Source of the DNA: Baffinella frigidus | Taxonomy: Eukaryota; Cryptophyceae; Cryptomonadales; Baffinellaceae | Assembly (NCBI GenBank): GCA_026770585.1 | Contig: MU646447.1 | Coordinates: 230,598 to 241,685 of the forward strand | DNA: 11,088 nt | Reading direction: 5' to 3' | Shown here: in pieces, positions 1 through 6,779 of the stretch | How the letters are laid out: the number at the start of each line of letters is the position of its first letter | How positions within the stretch are numbered: position 1 is the stretch's first letter | Notes under the pieces: generated by a model | The model's input: only the letters and a program-made list of their open reading frames with translations | Told to the model about the DNA's origin: nothing | Database searches by the model: none | Program-made: the position numbers and the translations under genes

Positions 1-38
<38 letters not shown>

Positions 39-52
39 GAGAGAGAGAGAGG
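1..52. repeat. (GA)n microsatellite
   Basis: An almost pure GA dinucleotide run with one interruption (gcga near 26) opens the window. The same repeat in the other orientation lies in intron 2 of the peptidase gene (10339-10378). No function can be assigned. Confidence 0.95.
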
Positions 53-64
53 CCCACGCTTCAG

Positions 65-476
65 CATTGGTAATCGTTGACGTTTTTGTACCAGAACCGT
101 TAACTTTAATGTTGCATTATTACGCGGTCAACTTCTCTGAAAAGCGCTCTACTCTCTCGCATGAGTCAGCTGCGCCTCGTGTCATCGCCCTCGCAGCGCC
201 GAGTCCTTCAGGTCCTTGAGGTTCTTCGAGCTCCCAACATACATGCAGGCGGACACTGGAACTGGTGCTGCAGAAAAGCCATGCGTCCTTTTGGATCACA
301 TCAAGTCCCTACGCCTACGACTCTTGACCGAATCCGAGATGTTCTGAACCAGGGCGATGACACGAGGCGAAGCTGACTCATGCGAGAGAGTAGAGCGCTT
401 TGCAGAGAAGTTGACCGCGTAATAATGCACCATGAAAGTTGACGGTTCTGGCACAAAAACGTCAACGATTATCAAT
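65..476. repeat. Foldback (MITE-like) element with about 126-bp inverted arms
   Basis: Positions 65-191 are the near-perfect reverse complement of 351-476, with about 159 bp between them. The arms contain a GTCAACTTCTCTG word, a GTTGACG word and an Alu-like run of ctctctcgcatgagtcagc. The outer ends read attggtaatcgttgac and its complement. Such long-armed elements without a coding core resemble non-autonomous foldback or MITE DNA elements. The 71-codon open frame starting at 161 spans the arm and loop and looks accidental. The ACTTCTCTGCA word recurs at 497, 515 and 7977, so fragments of a related element may be dispersed in the window. No convincing target-site duplication was seen. Confidence 0.85.
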
Positions 477-1053
477 TTGCATTATTTTGACGGGCAACTT
501 CTCTGCACATCGGGCAACTTCTCTGCTCTACAGGCAGCTCAGCTGCGAACCACACGTGACGGACCAGAGGCTCTAGCTAGAACCTGTCGGCCGTAGTCGA
601 GCTGGCTCATCGAAACATGGGCCCAAAAATTAATCCCCCGGGTTGGCTTAGAAAATAATCCTCCACATTTTAATCTTTGTGGTACACATCCATCAACATT
701 CGGTGTGAAAATAGCCAAGTTGAGTGAATGAGAGGGGAAGATTTTATCGGGGCAGTATTTAATTTGAATAACGACCTGGAACCGTTGGCCTAATTTCTAG
801 AAGAAAGGCTCCAATTCCCTATGGGGGGAATTCGAGTGGCCAGAAAAGGGGCTATCTTAAAACCGGGGGTCCTTTACAAGTCGGGCAGTGTCTAGCAAGT
901 GTCATACACATATCTGGGTTTAGTCACGTTACTAACGTGACCGAACCCGCCCGTGCCTGGTACAAGCTCAACAGCCACATTTAAGAAACAGTCCCATTTC
1001 TAGCCTCGAGTGGGGAGCGAGTGTTAAAATCAAATACTTGCAGGGATGCGATT
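477..1053. other. Non-coding stretch, no gene recognised
   Basis: No exon with a recognisable protein motif was found on either strand. The stretch holds small palindromes: AATTCCC/GGGAATT at 813-832, and a stronger one at 916-948 whose core GTCACGTTA-c-TAACGTGAC is perfect and is flanked by gggtt/aaccc. Two direct copies of a CGGGCAACTTCTCTGC-like word lie at 490-523. Confidence 0.6.
923..941. repeat. 19-bp perfect palindrome with extended arms
   Basis: A nine-base stem, one centre base and the complementary nine bases (GTCACGTTA, C, TAACGTGAC) are flanked by gggtt and aaccc, extending the hairpin to 916-948. It could be a binding site for a dimeric factor or a small foldback remnant; the sequence does not decide. 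Confidence 0.6.
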
Positions 1054-1055
1054 TG

Positions 1056-1192
1056 ATCTCCACAGAAGTATTAATTAATTGCTTTTGGGCAGCGAAAATT
1101 ACTACACGATTTGCTCATAAAAGTGATAGTAAAGCATTTGTGTAGTAAACTTCGTTGCGCCAAAAGCAATTAATTAATACTTTTGTGGAGAT
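1056..1192. repeat. Foldback element A (60-bp arms)
   Basis: Arms 1056-1115 and 1133-1192 are imperfect reverse complements around a 17-bp loop. The outer part is a TTAATTAATTGCTTTTGG run. The inner part is GAAAATTACTACACG, which is shared with foldback element B at 1236-1373. Seen from the minus-strand TMEM256-like gene this lies just after the stop codon region, so it could form a large hairpin in the 3' flank or 3' UTR. Confidence 0.85.
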
Positions 1193-1193
1193 G

Positions 1194-1214
1194 AGATTGG
1201 GCGGCACCGATGAG
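1194..1214 (-). repeat. 21-bp copy of the end of TMEM256-like exon 4
   Basis: This 21-bp sequence is identical to 1374-1394 in the terminal exon, where it encodes LIGAAQS on the minus strand. The two copies flank foldback element B and the extra arm fragment at 1214-1233. This is either an unusually long target-site duplication or a tandem duplication of exon end plus element. Confidence 0.9.
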
Positions 1215-1235
1215 GGGAAACCTATTTTTCTTTAG

Positions 1236-1373
1236 TATCCGGGGAAACCTATTTTTCTTTGGTTTGAGGTCAACGAAAATTACTACACGGTTCGTTCTTA
1301 TTAGTAATATTAAAGCAGTCGTGTAGTAATTTTCGTGGCCATCAAACTAAAGAAAAATAGGTTTCCCCGGATA
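1236..1373. repeat. Foldback element B, overlapping the TMEM256-like stop codon
   Basis: Arms 1236-1289 and 1320-1373 are near-perfect reverse complements. The outer module (ccggggaaacctatttttct) is unlike that of element A. The inner core GAAAATTACTACACG is the same as in A. A third copy of the outer module lies at 1214-1233. The right arm encodes the last residues (about PGKPIFL) and the TAG stop of the TMEM256-like gene. Confidence 0.88.
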
Positions 1374-1458
1374 AGATTGGGCGGCACCGATGAGCAGCAC
1401 GCCGCCGATCGGAGTGACGATTCCAAGTTTCTTGTTCCCGGTCAGCACCATCGCGTAC
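1347..1458 (-). CDS. TMEM256: TMEM256-like exon 4 with stop
   Basis: After acceptor AAGCAG it completes Leu and reads YAMVLTGNKKLGIVTPIGG, then VLLIGAAQS, then the foldback-derived tail and TAG at 1347-1349. The acceptor is preceded on the coding strand by a CAGAAAC heptamer run. Confidence 0.92.
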
Positions 1459-3108
1459 CTGCTTTCGGGTTTCTGGTTTCTGGTTTCTGGTTTCTGGTTT
1501 CTGGTTTCTGTTTTCGGTTTCGCATACCGCTACCGAGTGAAGTGGGGGTTCGGGGAGGCTACAAGTGGGTTTAAAAGGGGTTTAAAAGCTTTCCACGTCC
1601 AGCCAAGAACCTTATTGTACGGGCAATTGTATACGGTCGTGACTGTTTTTCAAAAACAATCGTGATATATTTACAATGTACATGTAAACTTTACATGTCC
1701 ATGAAAAAAAAGCCACACCCAGAAAAATGCGTTCGGACGTCGTAATTAGCACATAGACGTTCGCAGGTGCAATATAATCGTTGTTTAGATGGACGCACCC
1801 CCATTATTTCACCTCACCGCGTCCGTTTTTTTTGCAAGTCATGAACACTTCCGCGTGACCTTGTAAAAGGCTACAATGCAGGAAGCTTCCCCAACGCTTC
1901 CCCAGCACCCCTGGTTTGTACCTGTCACGTCCAGGATGATGGGACCGGAATCCTGTCCCTTCTTTTAAACGAACCCCCACTTCGCTCGGTAGCGGCTGCG
2001 GGGAACCCCTCTCGAGTTTCACCGAAAAACAAGAGGCGGACAGCTCCCGTCACCCGAGGACGCGACACCATGATGATGCCATGATGGTACCGTGATGAAT
2101 TTCGATACCACTCGAGGCTGACCGTGGCCTTTTTACAAAACCCGCAAGCGGCCGCGTAAAAGATTTTTCAGCGGATTCGTATAGGAATTGGTCACGTTCC
2201 CACGAGCGCAGCCGAATGCATCACGCTTAAACCGTGGCAATGTGACCAGCTCTCGTAAACAATCCTGGACGCGAGCGGAGCCCCGTTTGCATCCCTCAAG
2301 TGGCGAGTAGCGCTCCCACGCAGGAGAATACGATCCTCTGGGGGTCAAACATGTCCCCATCGCCGCCTAAGGGTTCAGGGTTTCGGGTGTCGGGTGACGC
2401 ACAGGCTGCCTGAGAAGAGGAGGACGCCCGCAGCCATGAGCGGCGGCGCCAGCTTCGCGGCCCGCTTGCTCGTGAGGCCCTGCTTGTTCGCAGCAGCGAG
2501 CCCCAGGAGCGCGGCCGAGTGCACCAGGTGGTAGTGCGCCGCGGTCTGCGCGACCGACGCGGCTTGCTTCAGCGCTGGGTGCTGCGGCGCAGGAGGTTGC
2601 CAGGGTGGGAAGGGAGGCGAGCATGGTACGCGCGGGGTTTCTCGGTCGGGGAGGGGAACGCACCTCCCACACTTTGATCATCTCTACGGGAACCTGATCC
2701 GGGTGCAGGAGATCAGGGAGAAGAATACCAACGGTGTTCAGCGTGGGACCGACCAAGGGAGCAGGCTTATGGAAGTTGCAGGAAGGATCTGCGTTCAGCA
2801 ACCGAGTGCTTCTGCCAACTACCCTCCCGCAACAATGATTCTCGCTCTCCCCTCTTCCCTTTCCCACCTTTCCCTTGAGGCCATGCGCACCAAACGCGCC
2901 CAGCCTGCCGCAACACACCGTCCCGCCTTTAGTTCCAGCACCTGATCCTGCTCCCGGATCCTGAGGATGAGCAGCGGATGGACAGCTGGGATCGGATCCA
3001 GGGAAGCGGGGGCGGGGGAAAACACCCGATTGCGAGAGCACCGCTGATAGATGCTGCTTTCAGGACCCAGGACGCTGACATCGCAGAGGTTGCACCCTCC
3101 TTGGGCAT
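1347..3108 (-). CDS. TMEM256: TMEM256/DUF423-family small membrane protein, complete, four exons
   Basis: Exons in transcript order are 3026-3108, 2868-2904, 2403-2581 and 1347-1458, joining in phases 2, 0 and 2 to give 136 residues. The family is small, with about four membrane segments and poorly known function. Visible in order are WVLKAASISGALAI (TM1), GLGAFGAHGLKGK (the family's GAFGAHGLK signature), AAHYHLVHSAALLGLAA (TM2, matching the family's Y-x-x-x-H-x-LALL pattern), LMAAGVLLFSGSLYAMVLTG (TM3) and GIVTPIGGVLLIGAA (TM4, the family's GPxTPIGG region). Donors are GTGTTT, GTGGGA and GTGCGT; all acceptors are AG. The first ATG (3108) is chosen; ATG at 3081 is an alternative. The last residues and stop come from foldback element B, so the original C-terminus was probably different. 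No neighbour suggests a pathway. Confidence 0.92.
1465..1520. repeat. TTTCTGG heptamer tandem tract in TMEM256-like intron 3
   Basis: Five to six units of (g)GTTTCTG form a seven-base period, the same period as the telomere-like repeats elsewhere. The tract ends a few bases from the exon 4 acceptor, so its complement supplies the sequence just upstream of that acceptor. Confidence 0.85.
1527..1995. repeat. Inverted repeat within TMEM256-like intron 3
   Basis: Positions 1527-1552 and 1970-1995 are reverse complements over 26 bp with one mismatch (core CTACCGAG and AAGTGGGGGTTCG). TTTAAAAG runs lie next to both arms. The 417-bp interior holds no recognised exon. This may be another foldback element lying inside the 944-bp intron. 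Confidence 0.75.
2403..2581 (-). CDS. TMEM256: TMEM256-like exon 3
   Basis: Begins HPALKQAASV after acceptor CGCAG, carries TM2 and most of TM3, and ends in FSGS plus CT of a split Leu codon before donor GTGCGT. A second possible donor four bases later (GTCACC) does not keep frame with exon 4. The intron continues in the C-rich sense with CCCGAAACCCTGAACCC, a telomere-like run within 10 bases of the donor. Confidence 0.93.
2868..2904 (-). CDS. TMEM256: TMEM256-like exon 2 (37-bp micro-exon)
   Basis: After acceptor GGCAG it completes the split Gly and encodes LGAFGAHGLKGK, the diagnostic motif of the DUF423 family, then donor GTGGGA in phase 0. Intron 1 is 121 bp and shows no telomere-like tract. 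Confidence 0.92.
3026..3108 (-). CDS. TMEM256: TMEM256-like exon 1
   Basis: Encodes the start and TM1 (MPKEGATSAMSASW then VLKAASISGALAI) and ends with GG of a split Gly codon before a GTGTTT donor. A run of eight T followed by AG lies four bases before the ATG on the coding strand, which looks like a splice acceptor for a 5' UTR intron or a trans-spliced leader. Confidence 0.9.
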
Positions 3109-4040
3109 CCACTAAAAAAAACGGACTGGTCAAAATTTGAAATTTGAAGGACCTCAAAGGAGGGTGGAGAAGCAGGGCTTTTGCGTAGGGACATGATCTT
3201 CCCCCACTTAATCCAAAAATCTGAGAACACATCTGTGAAACAGAATGAAAAGTTCGTCTACAAATGTGTTTTCACATTTTTGGATTAAGGGGAGGGTGGA
3301 AGGCACTCAAAACGAGGATTCGCGGCATTTCCTGGCCCCGAGGCGGGCCCGTCGGGCGCTCGATTGGGTGTAACTTTCGACCCCATGGGCTCATTTCACT
3401 TTTCTCGACGGTTCTGGAATCCTCAAAAGGTCCTCTTCAATTCTGCTGAATAAATCTGGTGCATCAGAGGCCCGCAAACATACTCAAAATATGACTCCCC
3501 CAAAACCACCGCATCTGGGTTTGCACACTCTTCCCCCCCTCCTCGCAAAAACCTTGTTCCAACAAAGATGCTCAGGGTTTCAAGGCCTACAACTTTTCGG
3601 GATTTTTTGGGGGGGTTTAAGCTGGGGCAGAAAAGTTGGAGGCATCATAGTCCGTGACATCGGAGCCATTTCTGGATTTCCCGCTAAATAACCTGTTTGT
3701 GCTTCTCCACCCTCAATTTGAGTCGGTTTCGGGATGCCGGCGTTCCCCGGCTCGACGTCTCCTCGTGGGACGGGTTTCTTTTTTCCCTCGACACGGGGGG
3801 GGCCCGCAGGGGGCTCCCCGTGTCGATTCCTTCCTGGCGCCGCAGGCGCGATTTTTTTTGAATCAGCAATGGAAATCCTTGAACCCCCCCCTCAGAACAG
3901 AGCTAGAGATCTTTGTGTTGTAAATAAATATCAAGAAAAACCACCCCTCAGACCGCCACAATTGGTTGAAAACGATCCCAAGGACAGCAATTGTTTTTGA
4001 GAAACACACTTTTTATGAGTCACACTCTAAATGTCACCTG
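3109..4040. other. Region upstream of the TMEM256-like gene: hairpins, no gene recognised
   Basis: No exon was recognised on either strand. The promoter of the TMEM256-like gene should lie here, but no TATA box or other core element stands out. An outer inverted pair, CTCAAAGGAGGGTGGAGAAGC at 3152-3172 and its imperfect complement at about 3702-3722, suggests nested foldbacks. A G/C hairpin (TCGACACGGGG and its complement) lies at 3788-3826. Confidence 0.5.
3198..3295. repeat. Foldback hairpin about 90 bp upstream of TMEM256-like start
   Basis: Arms 3198-3236 and 3260-3295 pair imperfectly; the best block is CTTAATCCAAAAAT. The 23-bp loop is A/T-rich. It could be a small foldback element or a cis-regulatory hairpin in the 5' region of the gene. 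Confidence 0.75.
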
Positions 4041-4046
4041 TGTGTA

Positions 4047-4383
4047 TTATTGTACTTTTCGGGTCAGCGCGGATTTTCTCGAGGTCGGGTCGGGGTGTCG
4101 GGAAATGAAAATCTCGATAATTGGTGCGCCCATCTAAAGTTTTATGCTATCTTATGCATTGATATGATGACAAGATGCACCCCCCACCCATAATATGTCA
4201 CAAATACTAGAGCCCTTTTTCGATATTTTTGATTTTATGCTATCTTATGCATTGATATGATGACAAGATGCACCCCCCACCCATAATATGTCACAAATAC
4301 TAGAGCCCTTTTTCGATATTTTCGAATTTTCCCGACTCCCCGACCCCGATCCAAAATCCGCGCTGACCCGAAAAGTACAATAA
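4047..4383. mobile_element. Non-autonomous TIR element with internal 93-bp tandem duplication
   Basis: Terminal inverted repeats of about 57-59 bp occupy 4047-4105 and 4327-4383; they begin TTATTGTACTTTTCGGGTC and contain CAGCGCGGATTTT. The interior contains two nearly identical 93-bp units, 4140-4232 and 4233-4325, with TGCTATCTTATGCATTG and CACCCCCCACCCATAAT inside. The outer TTA/TAA fits an element flanked by TA duplications, as in Tc1/mariner-type families, but this is not proven. There is no transposase frame, so any mobility would have depended on an enzyme encoded elsewhere. Confidence 0.82.
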
Positions 4384-4439
4384 ATTTCGAGCCTAGGGGC
4401 TCAGGTGAGCCTGGAGTAGATTTTGTTTGAGCATGCTCT

Positions 4440-5443
4440 GTGATCAGGTTTTTTGGTTTTTTTGGTGTAGGTTGTTGGTTTTATGGTTTACTTTTTAGGC
4501 TTTAGTCTTTAGGGTTGGTGGTCTAGTGTCGTTGGTTTAGGTTGTAAGGTTTAGGGTTTGTGATTTAGGGTTCAGTGTATACAGGGTTTAGGCTTTAGGG
4601 TTCATGTTTTGGTTTCAGGGTTTCGAGTTCAGGAGTTTGAGTTCAGGTTTCAGGTTTTAGGCATGATTAGGTTTCAGTGATTTTAGTTCAGGGGTTAGGT
4701 TTTAGTGATTTTAGTTCAGGGTATTGGGTGCATGGTGGGGGGCTTGTGGTCCCAATTTTAGGGTGTTGATTTTCAGGTTTCAAGGACCAGGTGTTGTCAG
4801 CCTGTTGTTGGGTGCTGACATGTCAAAGTTCAGGGTTCAGGTTTTAGTGTTTAGGGTTCAGGGTTTTGTGTTTAGTGCTTTTGGGTTTTATTTTATGGTT
4901 CGAGTTAGAGTTCTGCGGTTCAAGGTTTAGGGTTTAGGGTTTCGGTTTTAGAGTTCAAAGTTTAGGGTTTAGGTTTCAGGGTTTAGGGGTTTGTTGTTTA
5001 TGTTTTAGGATTTAGGTTTAGTTATTTTTGTTTTATGCTTGGTATGTATTTTTTGTTTTATGCTTGGTGGGTGGGGCGACATGGTCTATTGGTTAGGGTC
5101 AAGGGTTTATCGTTTAAGGGCTAGGTTGTAGGGTTCAGTTTTTAGGGTTTAGGCTAAAGGTTTCATGGGTCAGGGATCATGTTTCAGGGGCAAGTCAGTT
5201 AGGATTCGAGTTTATGGTTTTGAGTTCAGGGTTCAGGTTTTAGGCATAATTGGTGTTTATTGTTTCAGGTTTATGGTTCAGGGTTCATTGTTTTGGGTTT
5301 ATGGTCCAGGGTTCAGGGTGTAGGTTTTAGTTTTCAAGGATCAGGGGTTCAGGTTGTTAGCCTGGAGTAGGTTGCCAATAGGTTCAGGGCTCATGGTTTA
5401 GGTTTTGGGTTTTAGGGTTCAAGGTTCAGGGTTCAGGGCTTTG
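4440..5443. repeat. About 1 kb of degenerate telomere-like heptamer repeats
   Basis: The plus strand is a G/T-rich array of TTTAGGG, TTCAGGG, TTTTAGG, TTTATGG and similar units, heavily mutated but in a constant orientation. It is internal, between two genes, so it is an interstitial tract, not a chromosome end. No exon was recognised inside. The minus strand, which is the coding strand of both genes, carries the C-rich repeat. Confidence 0.88.
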
Positions 5444-5444
5444 A

Positions 5445-5466
5445 GTTGATGGTCAAGACCATCAAC
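5445..5466. repeat. Perfect palindrome at the right edge of the heptamer tract
   Basis: GTTGATGGTC and its exact complement are separated by AA. It sits at the point where degenerate TTTAGGG repeats give way to ordinary sequence, so it may mark a junction. Confidence 0.85.
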
Positions 5467-5850
5467 CATTGACCTCATTGCAAATTGTGCAGTGTCTTCA
5501 CTCGATTTGTGTCTTGTAGCAGTCAGTCGATTGTCTCAATGTTCTCATCAATCTGTGGTGTGATGCCATAGTGCAGGCATAATTCCTCTGTACTGAGCCG
5601 GGGCACCGAAAGAGCAAACAACTAGGATGCTCTCGCGCACACGTGTACCGATCGCAAGTGTCACAGCAATTTATGAGGGCATATTTTTTTGCCTAATGCT
5701 CTAACTCGCGTGTCAATCCCCAGCCTCTCCATCACATGGTGTCTGCAATGTTTAATGCCCCCCCCCCCTGAGCCGACTGTACATGGAGGCCATGTGTGTA
5801 CAGGCAGGGATGTTCATTCCTCCCGGGTCCAAGGGTGGGAGAGCGTCGGT

Positions 5851-5863
5851 GTTGCCTAGCAAC
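5851..5863. promoter_or_regulatory. X-box-like palindrome (possible RFX-type site)
   Basis: GTTGCCTAGCAAC fits the known RFX-family X-box pattern GTNRCC-spacer-RGYAAC with a one-base spacer. No gene start was recognised next to it, so it may be a chance match. Confidence 0.25.
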
Positions 5864-6452
5864 GAGGTACCCCCTTGCACATGCAGTGCACTAGTCGAAG
5901 ACTACATCAGCAGTGCGCCCCCCACCCCCTCTGCGACCACCGTAGGGCCGCAGGCATTGCCCGGCATTGCGCCGCTGCAGCAAGCAGAGGCGACTCCCTT
6001 TTAGGACTGCCTAGGAGTGGCGCGAGATAGGCCCACCTCGGGACTCTCGTGAGATATCCCTTCAGTGCCCAGTAGGCTCATACGCCCTACGGTAGGGCCC
6101 TAGGGACCTGCCTAGGGCTTCCACGGGCGATGATTCGCCCGTTGGTCACTTAAGGGATAGTTAAGGTAGCACAGCGCGCAGAGGCGGCACCCATATTTCG
6201 CACATTTACTACAACTCCATTCCGCCCTCCCTCCCTCCCGCCTCATCCTCGCCCACCCGCACGCCTCCGCGCTGACCGCCCTCCTCACGCGAGTGATTAC
6301 ATACAACCGTGCAGACCCTCGCCCCCCCCCCCAGTCCCGGCCTGCGCCGCTCGGCCCCCCCCCATAATACCAGCCTGTCTGTTTGCCGTGCCACACGTCA
6401 ACTTGCCGGGACAAGTTGACTTTAAGAACTTTCCTGGTACAGATTTGTTGGA

Positions 6453-6488
6453 CAAGACCCCCAGATTCCCAGATTTCTGGGGGTCTTG
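6453..6488. repeat. Hairpin with 13-bp perfect stem
   Basis: CAAGACCCCCAGA at 6453-6465 pairs perfectly with 6476-6488 around a 10-base loop. It lies 220-255 bp after the peptidase stop codon, so it could be in the 3' UTR or just beyond it. Confidence 0.8.
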
Positions 6489-6530
6489 AATACCCCCATC
6501 TCCACCGAGTGGTGATTCGCTGATCCACAG

Positions 6531-6654
6531 CTACAGGGGTACCTCGCTCATAAGAAACCGCCCCCTCCTAGGACCCTACAGTAGGCCTATGCGTAGGGCC
6601 CTATGGTGGTCCTAGGGGGGTGGGCGTTTCTTATGAGCGAGGTACCCCATGTAG
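6531..6654. repeat. Foldback element in the peptidase 3' flank
   Basis: Arms 6531-6575 and 6608-6654 pair over about 45 bp; the block GGGGTACCTCGCTCATAAGAA is exact. The interior is built of small palindromic words (CCTAGGAC, TAGGCCTA, GTAGGGCCCTA). These words recur in the foldback at 7138-7287 and near 6060-6118, so the elements are probably related. In the transcript this hairpin would begin about 55 bases after the stop codon. Confidence 0.85.
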
Positions 6655-6707
6655 CCCCCCCCCTCCCGCGCTCCCTTCCCGGCGCTCTAACGAAGAGTCA
6701 GAAGTGA

Positions 6708-6779
6708 TCACCACACGACGCACTTTTTGTCGGGGTTCATGGGAGCTTTGTTCGGGCACTCGTATGCCGCCGCGAACTC
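6708..6779 (-). CDS. M13 peptidase terminal exon with stop
   Basis: After acceptor CGCAG it reads [18 protein letters not shown] then KCVVW and TGA. The ending Cys-x-x-Trp is the family's usual C-terminus, so the protein ends where expected. Confidence 0.95.
   Translation of the reverse strand, partial: EFAAAYECPNKAPMNPDKKCVVW

Larger units (their letters stand above)
5467..6535. other. Region downstream of the peptidase gene: no gene recognised
   Basis: Open frames exist (73 codons on plus from 5783, 138 codons on minus to 6112) but neither shows a known domain, and both have low-complexity Pro/Ser or Arg/Gly composition. The region contains an X-box-like palindrome (5851-5863), hairpin GTCAACTTG/CAAGTTGAC at 6397-6420, hairpin CAAGACCCCCAGA and its complement at 6453-6488, and the small hairpin CGGGCGA/TCGCCCG at 6124-6141. 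Confidence 0.5.

Noticed and set aside
2393-2398. Alternative donor GTCACC for TMEM256-like exon 3
   Set aside because: It leaves phase 0 while exon 4 needs phase 2; GTGCGT four bases earlier fits frame and consensus.
2367-3041. 224-codon minus-strand open frame
   Set aside because: It crosses exon 2 in the right frame but reads exon 3 in the wrong one and translates introns; the spliced TMEM256-like model explains the conserved motifs.
5783-6004. 73-codon plus-strand open frame
   Set aside because: No recognisable motif, no splice context, Pro/Ser/Ala-rich; not supported as a gene.
6112-6528. 138-codon minus-strand open frame
   Set aside because: No domain, Gly/Arg-rich, crosses two hairpins and lies in the peptidase 3' flank; kept as unassigned.
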